A stretch of DNA of 64,000 nt from CAUZIB01 sp963663925 (GTDB taxonomy: Bacteria; Acidobacteriota; Vicinamibacteria; Vicinamibacterales; UBA8438): the NCBI GenBank assembly GCA_965237405.1, contig OZ250139.1:4092001-4156000 (forward strand), read 5' to 3'. Shown here one piece after another: positions 50,222 to 58,212 of the stretch (position 1 is the stretch's first letter; each line of letters opens with the position of its first letter). A program made the position numbers and the translations under genes. Under the pieces are notes generated by a model that made no database searches, was not told where the DNA came from, and saw only the letters and a list, made by a program, of their open reading frames with translations.

Positions 50222-50493
50222 GATCGTGGGTCCCCTGATAGCTCCCCATTCACCAGTTTGTTCACAGATCTTGCAAGTCCGACGAGTTCGTCGCCTGAGT
50301 AGCCTCGAAAGTGTGGTAGGTTCGCCTCAATGAAGTTGTAGGAGTCAGCATCTGGTAGGACTGCTTGGAGATCATATTGCTGACGCTCAACGTTCTGGAA
50401 CTGGTCGACTACAGAGCTTTGGGCCAGCACTATTTGTGTGGTGGCCAGGACAGAGAAGGGCAGGGTGACGAGTGTGCTGATGTTGGTCAACAC
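50218..50493 (-). CDS. small exported hypothetical protein
   Basis: Protein of 91 residues with a signal peptide (LVTLPFSVLATTQIVLAQS) and a short mature part (SSVVDQFQNVERQQYDLQAV, HFRGYSGDELVGLARSVNKL). No family recognised. It abuts the PDZ-domain gene (stop codon just before its start) and overlaps the zinc-ribbon ORF. The three look like one minus-strand unit. Confidence 0.5.
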   Translation of the reverse strand: MLTNISTLVTLPFSVLATTQIVLAQSSVVDQFQNVERQQYDLQAVLPDADSYNFIEANLPHFRGYSGDELVGLARSVNKLVNGELSGDPRS

Positions 50494-50910
50494 CTAACTC
50501 CGTCTCAGTTTGATACGGTATGGCCGGCCGCTACGTAGAAAGTTGACAACCGTGTCGGCTGCGTTCCCGACCCGGCTGAGCTCCTTAATTGCGGTCGAGG
50601 TGTTCGAAACGTCGATTCCCCCGATCCGGTAGATCATGTCACCGGCTAGAAGTCCGGCAGTAGCGGCGACCCCTGCGGTATTGATGTCGAGGACAAGGGC
50701 CCCGTCTCTTATCTGTAAGTTGTCGGCCTCCGCTCGACCAGTGAGCATCGATGTAGGCTTTGCGTTGCAAAGGGTCACGCCCAACGGCGCTTCGCTAGCT
50801 GTTGTCATGTCGGCACAGGTGTAAAGGCTCGGGGCATCCTGCGCTGTTCCGTCCGTCCCGAGCGTCATCCAGAGCCCGATCATCCCCACGATACCGAGGT
50901 TGCGCATCAT
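50494..50910 (-). CDS. exported single-PDZ-domain protein
   Basis: Protein of 138 residues with a signal peptide (GIVGMIGLWMTLGTDGTAQ). The mature part is essentially one PDZ domain: LGVTLCNAKPT, DNLQIRDGALVLDINTAGVA, ATAGLLAGDMIYRIGGIDVS, and IKELSRVG...VVNFLRSGRPYRIKLRRS. Its start overlaps the end of the acs C-terminal frame by 4 bases, suggesting a former operon link with acs. No protease domain; adaptor or binding role likely. Confidence 0.7.
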   Translation of the reverse strand: MMRNLGIVGMIGLWMTLGTDGTAQDAPSLYTCADMTTASEAPLGVTLCNAKPTSMLTGRAEADNLQIRDGALVLDINTAGVAATAGLLAGDMIYRIGGIDVSNTSTAIKELSRVGNAADTVVNFLRSGRPYRIKLRRS

Positions 50911-51128
50911 CGAACACGCCCGCTAACTAGCGAGTCCACAATGCTTGGGTCTGCGAGCGTTGAGGTGTCACCGAGGTCGTTAACATCGCCCTCAGCGATC
51001 TTGCGTAGAATTCGACGCATGATCTTGCCGGAACGTGTTTTCGGTACGCCGTCAGTGAACTGGATTGTCTCTGGTGAGGCGTGGGGGCCGATGTCGGCGC
51101 GGACAGCTCTTACGATCTCGCTTTTCAT
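50907..51128 (-). pseudogene. acs: acetyl-CoA synthetase C-terminal part, separated by a frameshift
   Basis: This frame supplies the missing end of the upstream gene: DEMKSEIVRAVRADIGPHAS, then PKTRSGKIMRRILRKIAEGD with the catalytic lysine, then LGDTSTLADPSIVDSLV. Continuing the correct frame back from here gives YAFVTLKTGQIPTDEMKSEI, so one base is missing near 51168. By itself it has no function. Its start ATG is an internal Met of the intact protein. Confidence 0.85.
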
Positions 51129-52891
51129 CTCATCCGTCGGTATCTGGCCAGTTTTGAGAGTGACGAAGCGTATATCGCATTACCTTTGATGTCGTGCGGG
51201 TAACCCACGACCGCGGCTTCTGCAACGGACGGGTGCTTACCGATCGCGCCCTCGATCTCAGCGGTGCCAAAGTTGTGCCCGGAAACGATGATGACATCGT
51301 CGACGCGTCCGGTGATCGAGTAGTAGCCGTCCTTGTCGCGTAGGCAGCCATCGCCTGAAAAATACTTACCGGGAAATCGCGCGAAATAGGTATCGAAGAA
51401 TCGTTGTTGATCGCCGTAGATGCCGCGCATCTGGCCTGGCCACGACTCCAATAAGCAGAGATTGCCTCGAACATCGTTGCCTTCGAGGATGTTGCCTTCG
51501 TCATCGACCAATGTGGGCTTGATGCCGAAGAGCGGCAACGTCGCGGAACCCGGTTTAGTCGGTGTTGCGCCCGGCAATGGCGAAATGAGGATACCGCCTG
51601 TTTCTGTTTGCCACCAAGTGTCGACGATCGGACATTTTTCTTTTCCTATAACGGTGTGATACCAGGTCCATTCCGGTGATTTGATCGGTTCTCCGACGGT
51701 ACCGAGCAGGCGCAAGCTACTCAGGTCGTATCTTGCCGGCCAACGGTCGCCCTCCTTCATTAGCGCGCGAAGGGCAGTCGGCGCGGTGTAGAAAATGTTG
51801 ACTTTATGCTTCTCGCAGACCTCCCAAAATCGGCCCCAATCGGGGTAGTTAGGCACGCCTTCGTACATCATCGTGATCGCGCCGTTGGCGAGCGGGCCAT
51901 AGGTAATGTAACTGTGGCCTGTTACCCAGCCAATGTCAGCCGTGCACCAGAAGACGTCACCTGGGTGGTAGTCGAAGACGTAGTTGAAGGTTGTTGCGAC
52001 GTAGGTCAGGTAACCGCCGGTAGTGTGTAGCACGCCCTTGGGCTTGCCTGTCGATCCTGAGGTGTAAAGAATAAAGAGTGGATCCTCGGCATCCATCACC
52101 TCGGGCGTGCAAATCTCGTCAGCAGCTGCTAGCGCATCGTGCCACCAGACATCACGGCCATCGGTCATCTCGACCGGCGATCCCGTGCGCTGGACGACGA
52201 GAATTTTCGTGATGCTTGGAGTTTTTCCGACGGCCTTGTTAGCGTTTGCCTTCATCGCGACGTCCTGCTTCAGGCCACGCACACCGGTGTCCTGCGTGAT
52301 GATCGCCTTGCACTTCGAGTCGTTGATTCTGGTGACAAGGCTGTCAGCCGTGAACGCGCCGAACACGATCGAGTGGACCGCGCCGATCCGCGCGCAGGCC
52401 AGCATCGCGATCGCCAGCTCCGGAATCATTTGCATGTAAATACAAACCCGATCGCCTTTAACGATGCCGAGGTTCTTGAGAGCGTTCCCGGCTTTCTGGA
52501 CTTCGGCTTGAAGCTCGGCGTAGGTGTAGATCTTGCTCTCAGTGGGGTCGTTACCTTCCCAGAGTAGTGCGGTGGCGCCGCCGCGGCCAGCTTCAACGTG
52601 TCGATCAACGCAGTTGTAGCAGGCGTTGAGCTTGCCGCCGAGATACCATGCGATTTCGGCCTTGTGGTAGTCGTACTGCCGGACAGTGTGCCACTTCTCA
52701 AGCCAAGTAATCCGCTGTTCGGCCTGCTCAGCCCAGAAACTTTCGGGATCACTGACGGAGCGATCGTAAATCGCGCGGTATTCATCGAGCGATTTGACGT
52801 GGGCATTCACTGAAAAGTCCATAGGTGGACTGTAGATATGGTCTTTGTTGCTAGCCACATCAGATCCAGCATCCGATTTCTCGTCAGCCAC
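51125..52891 (-). CDS. acs: acetyl-CoA synthetase, frameshifted before its C-terminal domain
   Basis: Frame of 588 residues equal to the first 90% of AMP-forming acetyl-CoA synthetase: FWAEQAEQRITWLEKWHTVR, VDRHVEAGRGGATALLWEGN, YTSGSTGKPKGVLHTTGGYL, VFWCTADIGWVTGHSYITYG, DTWWQTETGGILISPLPGAT, GDGCLRDKDGYYSITGRVDD. The last residues ASSLSKLARYRRMR are out of frame; the true continuation is in the frame at 50907-51128. The lost part carries the active-site lysine and the acetylation site. The enzyme as read would activate acetate poorly or not at all. The cause may be a real mutation or a single sequencing/assembly error. Alone on its strand except for the small PDZ gene. Confidence 0.85.
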   Translation of the reverse strand: MADEKSDAGSDVASNKDHIYSPPMDFSVNAHVKSLDEYRAIYDRSVSDPESFWAEQAEQRITWLEKWHTVRQYDYHKAEIAWYLGGKLNACYNCVDRHVEAGRGGATALLWEGNDPTESKIYTYAELQAEVQKAGNALKNLGIVKGDRVCIYMQMIPELAIAMLACARIGAVHSIVFGAFTADSLVTRINDSKCKAIITQDTGVRGLKQDVAMKANANKAVGKTPSITKILVVQRTGSPVEMTDGRDVWWHDALAAADEICTPEVMDAEDPLFILYTSGSTGKPKGVLHTTGGYLTYVATTFNYVFDYHPGDVFWCTADIGWVTGHSYITYGPLANGAITMMYEGVPNYPDWGRFWEVCEKHKVNIFYTAPTALRALMKEGDRWPARYDLSSLRLLGTVGEPIKSPEWTWYHTVIGKEKCPIVDTWWQTETGGILISPLPGATPTKPGSATLPLFGIKPTLVDDEGNILEGNDVRGNLCLLESWPGQMRGIYGDQQRFFDTYFARFPGKYFSGDGCLRDKDGYYSITGRVDDVIIVSGHNFGTAEIEGAIGKHPSVAEAAVVGYPHDIKGNAIYASSLSKLARYRRMR

Positions 52892-52984
52892 AAAATCCTC
52901 CTCGAGACATCGGCGCTTTCACTCTCGGTTTGGGTTGCCGAGGGTGTAGACGCTTACAATCGCTTCGTGGCAACCAATAGATTT

Positions 52985-53525
52985 GCGGGTGTTGCCGTCC
53001 GCTGTCTTTACGTAATCTCACAACACGGCTTCACACTGGAAGCCGAGCTGGCGAAACACTTTTTAAGCAGCCTCCTGCTCCAGCGTCATACCCGCGGTCA
53101 ACACTCTTAGTTTAAGCTGGCGGGCAAACCACTCGATTTCCTCAGCGAGGAGTCGTGCCAAGCTGATTCGACGCGCACGCGGCGCGACCTGAATCCGAAT
53201 CTCGCCGAAATGACGTGTCCAGTTCGTCGTGTTGTATAGCAAGGTTGCTTCGGCTAGCACCGTGTCACCCTCATAGTACGAGCACACTAAACGTTCGGCC
53301 GGTCTCGATGTTATGTGCCCAGGTCTCGACGACGGCTCGTTCGGTGATGTTGATCTGCAGATAGAGTAGATCTATTGGATCGAGGTCGTTGGCGAAGGTA
53401 ACAACCGCCTCGAGATCGGCCTTGGTCATCGGTCGGATCTCGCAGGTCCGGTAGCCGACAAATGTGACCTGCTTGGGATAGCGGCTTACGATGGCATCGG
53501 CGTGCTCTAACATCAGTCGAGTCAC
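52985..53525 (-). pseudogene. decayed GNAT acetyltransferase
   Basis: The first frame (53525 to 53271) holds CEIRPMTKADLEAVVTFAND and ETWAHNIETGRTFSVLVL. The next (53287 to 53063) continues YYEGDTVLAEATLLYNTTNW, IRIQVAPRARRISLARLLAE and LKLRVLTAGMTLEQEAA. After a TAA the same frame goes on KVFRQLGFQCEAVL, then TGA, then DYVKTADGNTR. So one frameshift and two in-frame stops interrupt a GNAT with normal C-terminus. A 29-codon frame just upstream (53525-53614) ends at TAG next to its GTG. The UGA is at a residue that is not Cys in such proteins, so read-through is not expected. Confidence 0.75.
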
Positions 53526-53767
53526 TAGTAGGCGCCGAGTAGTTTCTCGCTACGCAGATTGAAGGTTGCTGGCAAATCAGCGACGAAGGGTAACGTCTTT
53601 AGTGCTTGAGACATCGGCGGATCATAGTGTCTGGCGCTCCGAGCTCGCCATAATCTGGTATCGCCATTGACTCGTCGCGTTCCATCACTGCAACGGTGCC
53701 TTTTTCTCCCCGTTCCTGTCAAAGCCGAGCACGGTATTGCAGCTGTGGCGGCGAGTAGATAGGTTGG

Positions 53768-55933
53768 CTACCCGCCGAACTTCGCCTTTGCCTCCTGCCG
53801 GCGCGCGTGGAGGATCGGTTCGGTATAGCCGCTGGGTTGTTCGCGTCCCTTGAACACTAGGTCGCAGGCCGCTTGAAAAGCAACACTGTCGTCGAAGTTG
53901 GGCGCCATGGGTCGATACTTCGGGTCGCCGGCGTTCTGACCGTCGACCACACTGGCCATTCGCTGGAGAGTCTCTCGTACCTGTGCTTCGGTACAAATGT
54001 CGTGGTGCAGCCAGTTGGCGATGTGCTGGCTTGAGATACGCAGGGTCGCACGGTCTTCCATCAACGCTACGTTGTTGATGTCCGGCACCTTGGAACAGCC
54101 GACGCCTTGATCGACCCAGCGCACAACGTACCCCAAGATGCCCTGCGTGTTGTTGTCCAGTTCCTGCTTAATCTCCTCTGCCGACCAATTCGGGTATTCG
54201 GCTCGTGGAATCGTCAGAATTTTTTCGAGATTGGCCAAGGCCCGCGACCTTATTTCGACTTGGCGGGCAGCAACATCCACGTGATGATAGTGGGTGGCAT
54301 GTAGTACGGCGGCGGTTGGTGAGGGGACCCAGGCGGTGTTGGCACCGGCCTTAGGGTGGTCGATCTTGGTCTTCAACATGTCGGCCATTAGATCCGGCAT
54401 GGCCCACATGCCTTTCCCAATCTGGGCGTGACCCGGTAAACCGCAGGCTAAGCCGACATCGACGTTCCAATCTTCATAGGTCACCATCCAATCGGCGGTC
54501 TTCATGTCCTTCTTGCGAATCATCGGGCCGGCTTCCATCGCGGTGTGCATCTCATCGCCGGTGCGATCGAGAAAGCCGGTGTTGATGAAGAACACGCGGT
54601 CCTTGGCGGCGCGTATGCATTCTTTCAGGTTAACCGTCGTCCGGCGTTCCTCGTCCATGATGCCGATCTTGAGGGTGTATCGGTTGAGCCCCAGTATATC
54701 TTCGACTTGGGCCAGTAGCTGATCGGTGAAGGCGACCTCCTCCGGCCCGTGCATTTTTGGTTTCACAATGTAAACGGACCCGGTTCGGCTGTTCTTGCGG
54801 TTCTTTAGGTCGTGGATGGCGATCATCGACGAGATCATGGCGTCGAGAATTCCCTCCGGTGCTTCGTTCCCATTCTTATCCAGAACCGCTGGGTTGGTCA
54901 TGAGGTGCCCAACGTTTCGGATCAGCATCAGGCTGATCCCTGGCAACCTTAATTCTGATCCGTCTGGCGCGGTGTACACGCGGTCAGGGTTCATCGATCG
55001 GTCTACCATTCGACCGCCCTTTTCGAAGCGGTCGCTCAGGTCGCCTTTATTTAGTCCGAGCCAGTTACGATAGGCGACTACCTTATCGTCCGCGTCCACC
55101 GTTGACACCGAATCCTCAAGGTCCATGATGGTCGTGATAGCTGCTTCGACCACGATGTCTCTAACTCCGGCGGCATCATCACGGCCTACTGGGTGGCTGC
55201 GGTCAATGGTGATATCGATGTGGAGTCCGTTATTCTGCAGTAATACAGCCGATGGTGCACCTGCATCACCGCGATATCCGGCGAGTTTTGATGGGTCAGT
55301 GAGCCCAGTGACGACGCCGTCCCTAAGGGTGACAGCTAGTTCTCCGTTGACCACTGCATAGGACGTCGCGTCTGTGTGGCTGGCGTGGGCGAGCGGAGCT
55401 GCGGAATCGAGAAAGTCCCGGGCGACCGCGATGACACGGGCACCGCGAATTGGGTTGTAGTCACCGAGGCGCTTGGCTCCCTCTTCGGGAATCGCGTCGG
55501 TTCCGTAGAGGGCGTCATAAAGGCTACCCCAGCGGGCATTGGCAGCATTCAGCGCATATCGGGCATTGGTGACCGGCACGACAAGCTGCGGTCCTGCAAT
55601 GGTTGAGATCTCCGGGTCGACGTTTGCCGTACTCACCGTAAAATCGTCGCCCTCCTGAACCAAGTAGCCGATTTCCTGGAGGACAGCTTTATAGTCACTC
55701 AAGTCGATCGCCTGATCGCGGTACTCCTGATACCAAGCATCGATTCGTCTCTGGAGTTCGTTGCGTTTAGCTAGCAGTTCGCGGTTCCGCGGCGACAGAT
55801 CGTGGACCAATTGGTCAAAGCCGCCCCAGAACGCCTCTGGGGATATACCAGTTCCTGGCAACGCCTCATCGTTGATGAAGTTGTACAGCTTCTCGTCAAC
55901 CTGGAGTCCTCCGGTTTCGATCCGGTCCGTCAT
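53768..55933 (-). CDS. glcB: malate synthase G
   Basis: Enzyme of 721 residues (typical of the G isoform, about 720). It condenses glyoxylate and acetyl-CoA to malate in the glyoxylate pathway. Visible: TTIMDLEDSVSTVDADDKVV, RNWLGLNKGDL, VDRSMNPDRVYTAPDGSELR, YIVKPKMHGPEEVAF, GIMDEERRTTVNLKECIRAA, FINTGFLDRTGDEMHT, and the C-terminal DGQNAGDPKYRPMAPN. ATG at 55933 with a TTTCCTCCCC (complement GGGGAGGAAA) ribosome site upstream. No isocitrate lyase is in the window. With acs, actP it suggests acetate use. Confidence 0.93.
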   Translation of the reverse strand: MTDRIETGGLQVDEKLYNFINDEALPGTGISPEAFWGGFDQLVHDLSPRNRELLAKRNELQRRIDAWYQEYRDQAIDLSDYKAVLQEIGYLVQEGDDFTVSTANVDPEISTIAGPQLVVPVTNARYALNAANARWGSLYDALYGTDAIPEEGAKRLGDYNPIRGARVIAVARDFLDSAAPLAHASHTDATSYAVVNGELAVTLRDGVVTGLTDPSKLAGYRGDAGAPSAVLLQNNGLHIDITIDRSHPVGRDDAAGVRDIVVEAAITTIMDLEDSVSTVDADDKVVAYRNWLGLNKGDLSDRFEKGGRMVDRSMNPDRVYTAPDGSELRLPGISLMLIRNVGHLMTNPAVLDKNGNEAPEGILDAMISSMIAIHDLKNRKNSRTGSVYIVKPKMHGPEEVAFTDQLLAQVEDILGLNRYTLKIGIMDEERRTTVNLKECIRAAKDRVFFINTGFLDRTGDEMHTAMEAGPMIRKKDMKTADWMVTYEDWNVDVGLACGLPGHAQIGKGMWAMPDLMADMLKTKIDHPKAGANTAWVPSPTAAVLHATHYHHVDVAARQVEIRSRALANLEKILTIPRAEYPNWSAEEIKQELDNNTQGILGYVVRWVDQGVGCSKVPDINNVALMEDRATLRISSQHIANWLHHDICTEAQVRETLQRMASVVDGQNAGDPKYRPMAPNFDDSVAFQAACDLVFKGREQPSGYTEPILHARRQEAKAKFGG

Positions 55934-56093
55934 TTCCTCCCCCTCTTCCTTTCGGCCCGCACCATCCGAAGGTATGTGGCAGCGCCGTTCGCGGGAAATA
56001 TCAGTATTACTGGGTGATCCTACTTCCGCAAGTCTGAGTGGGCTAATCTGCTTGTGTGTGTCTTGGGACCGCTGGTGTCAAGCACCTTAATCT

Positions 56094-56258
56094 ATGGATG
56101 GAATGCGCTTTCTAGCAACCGTGACCTGTGACATCCGAGCCGTTGTCGAATCATATCGTGACCTCGGATTTAGCTATACCGTTGCTACTGATAGTTCGTG
56201 GGTTAAAGCCAAAACGCTGCACATTCTTTTGCACGGTGCGTCAGCACGTGAACGATGA
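56094..56258 (+). CDS. small ORF coupled to pxpA
   Basis: A 54-codon frame from ATG 56094 (or 51 codons from 56103): MDGMRFLATVTCDIRAVVES then YRDLGFSYTVATDSSWVKAK and TLHILLHGASARER. It ends TGA overlapping the pxpA ATG (ATGA). No family recognised. The overlap and an in-frame run of three ATGs near the start suggest a leader or small protein, but it may be chance. Confidence 0.3.
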   Translation: MDGMRFLATVTCDIRAVVESYRDLGFSYTVATDSSWVKAKTLHILLHGASARER

Positions 56259-57034
56259 TAAGACTTCGAGTGGACCTCAACTGTGATCTCGGAGAGTCAT
56301 TTGGCACTTATGCATCCGGCCACGATAACGAAATGATGGCCAGCATCAGTTCGGCCAACGTTGCCTGTGGGGTCCACGCTGGTGACCTGTCTGTGATGCG
56401 CCGAACGGTTCGACTAGCGTTGGAACACGGCGTCAGTATAGGCGCACATCCGGGATTCGCTGATCGTGTTGGTTTCGGTCGTCGCCCGATGCCCATTTCC
56501 CCCGATGCAGTCGAGAACCTTATCTTGTATCAGCTCAGCGCATTGGCCAAAATCGTTTCGGCGCATGGTCGACGGCTTAGTCACATCAAGCCGCATGGCG
56601 CGCTCTACAACATGGCTTTGGTTGATCGGTCATTGGCAAACGCCGTGGCCAGAGCCTCACAGTGCTTCGACCCATCCATCGTGCTCTACGGACTGTCGGG
56701 TTCGTGCTTGCTGGAATCCGGTTTGGCGCTTGGATTGAAGGTGGCGTCGGAGGTATTTGCCGACCGTGCGTACCATTCGGATGGCACGCTCGTGTCGCGA
56801 ACCGAGCCTGGCGCTCTCATCACCGAACCAGAAGATGTGGTTGAGCGCGCGGTTCGGATGGTAACAGAGGGTCGAACAGTCGCAATCGACGGGAGTTCGA
56901 TCAACCTTCAGGCGGAGACCATCTGTGTTCACGGTGACACTGTTGGGGCTGCCGAGTTGGTTGGATACCTTCGAAATGGTCTCGAATCAGCGGGTGTCGT
57001 TATCTCTCGGGTCGACCAAGACTTGGATTGCTAA
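56255..57034 (+). CDS. pxpA: 5-oxoprolinase subunit PxpA (LamB/YcsF family)
   Basis: Protein of 259 residues with the family core: MIRLRVDLNCDLGESFGTYA, SSANVACGVHAGDLSVMRRT, GAHPGFADRVGFGRRPMPIS, HIKPHGALYNMA and FADRAYHSDGTLVSRTEPGA. PxpA works with PxpB and PxpC in ATP-dependent opening of 5-oxoproline to glutamate; the partners are not adjacent. It starts at the ATG overlapping the upstream small ORF. Cytoplasmic. Convergent with apaG. Confidence 0.88.
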   Translation: MIRLRVDLNCDLGESFGTYASGHDNEMMASISSANVACGVHAGDLSVMRRTVRLALEHGVSIGAHPGFADRVGFGRRPMPISPDAVENLILYQLSALAKIVSAHGRRLSHIKPHGALYNMALVDRSLANAVARASQCFDPSIVLYGLSGSCLLESGLALGLKVASEVFADRAYHSDGTLVSRTEPGALITEPEDVVERAVRMVTEGRTVAIDGSSINLQAETICVHGDTVGAAELVGYLRNGLESAGVVISRVDQDLDC

Positions 57035-57064
57035 CCCACGTGTGATTCCGAGTGCCCTTGGGAC

Positions 57065-57481
57065 TCAGTGAATGGTGTAGGGTTCGCTCAATATGAACGG
57101 TGCGATCTCGGCATCAAATCGATCTCCCTCTGATGTCACCATCTGATAGGTGCCCTGCATCGTGCCGAACGGTGTCGTTAGCGGACAGCCCGATGTGTAC
57201 TCGAACGATTCGCCGGGACCGAGAGTGGGCTGTTTCCCGACAACGCCAAGGCCGCGGACTTCTTCGATGTGGTTCTCGGCGTCGGTAATCGTCCAGTGCC
57301 GGCTGATGAGCTGTATCGAGTTGGGTCCTTCGTTGGCGATCTCGACCGTATAGAGAAAGAACCACTGGTTACGTAGGGGCTCCGAGCGGTCGGGTGAGTA
57401 GCGGGCAGTGACGTGCACTCGGATCCCGCGGGTAATCGCTTCCGACGTATGCACGCCGCTTTCGGCCGGGCTGTAACTCAC
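57065..57481 (-). CDS. apaG: ApaG protein
   Basis: Protein of 138 residues with the ApaG fold: ITRGIRVHVTARYSPDRSEP, FFLYTVEIANEGPNSIQLIS RHWTITDA, VRGLGVVGKQPTLGPGESFE, YTSGCPLTTPFGTMQGTYQM. The GxGVVGxxPxLxPGExFxYxSG motif is diagnostic. A beta-sandwich protein linked in other bacteria with Co2+ resistance/Mg2+ efflux; molecular role uncertain. Divergent from aat by 23 bases. Confidence 0.9.
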   Translation of the reverse strand: MSYSPAESGVHTSEAITRGIRVHVTARYSPDRSEPLRNQWFFLYTVEIANEGPNSIQLISRHWTITDAENHIEEVRGLGVVGKQPTLGPGESFEYTSGCPLTTPFGTMQGTYQMVTSEGDRFDAEIAPFILSEPYTIH

Positions 57482-57504
57482 GAGCGAGATAATACGACGT
57501 CCAC

Positions 57505-58104
57505 ATGATCCCCATCAACATGCTACTAGAAGCCTATCGGACTGGGTTTTTCCCGATGGCGTTGCGAGGTCGGCTCGATTGGTATTCCCCGACTGACAGA
57601 GGAATTCTCCCATTGGACCGGTTTCATGTTTCGCGACGGTTGCAACGCGTCCTTCGCCAGGGAAGATTTCGGTTCACGGTGGACCACAATTTTCGGAGGG
57701 TGATCGTTTCATGCGCGTCCCGTCCTGACGATGCCGGCAATTGGATCGACGCGGAAATCATCGAGAGTTATTGTGCCCTTCACGAAGCAGGTTTCGCCCA
57801 CTCGTTGGAAGCGTGGCGTGGCGAAAGCCTCGCCGGAGGTCTCTATGGGGTCGCGCTGGGTGGGGTGTTCTTCGGAGAATCGATGTTTCGAAACGAGACT
57901 GACGCATCGAAGGTAGCTCTTTGTGCGTTGGTTGCGCGCCTGCGCGAACGAAAATTTCGATTGCTCGACATGCAATGGCTCACGCCGCATCTCTCGCAGT
58001 TTGGTGCTATTGAGGTCTCACGCACCGAGTACATAAGAATACTCGCCGATGCCGTCGCCCTGACACGCTCTTTCGGAGATGTTGATCGGCGTACGCTTGC
58101 CTGA
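57505..58104 (+). CDS. aat: leucyl/phenylalanyl-tRNA-protein transferase
   Basis: Protein of 199 residues with AYRTGFFPMALRGRLDWYSP, RGILPLDRFHVSRRLQRVLR, WIDAEIIESYCALHEAGFAH SLEAWRGESLAGGLYGVALG and GVFFGESMFRNETDASKVAL; the central GLYGVALGGVFFGESMF motif is diagnostic of Aat. It adds Leu/Phe to proteins for the N-end rule. A little shorter than E. coli Aat (234) at the N-terminus. Start at ATG 57505; ATG MLLEAY lies five codons later. The recognition adaptor ClpS is not in the window. Confidence 0.9.
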   Translation: MIPINMLLEAYRTGFFPMALRGRLDWYSPTDRGILPLDRFHVSRRLQRVLRQGRFRFTVDHNFRRVIVSCASRPDDAGNWIDAEIIESYCALHEAGFAHSLEAWRGESLAGGLYGVALGGVFFGESMFRNETDASKVALCALVARLRERKFRLLDMQWLTPHLSQFGAIEVSRTEYIRILADAVALTRSFGDVDRRTLA

Positions 58105-58212
58105 GACGTTGGAGAACCAGCTCGGAAGGGTTGCCAGACGATAACGGTTAGTCGAGCCGTGGTCGTTTACAAGATGACTGGCGCGGCTGGGCGGAAAGAC
58201 TGCCGCTCCAGC

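Noticed and set aside
53000..53070. Second selenocysteine candidate in the GNAT remnant (in-frame TGA)
   Set aside because: A TAA and a frameshift also interrupt the gene and GNAT enzymes do not use Cys at that place.
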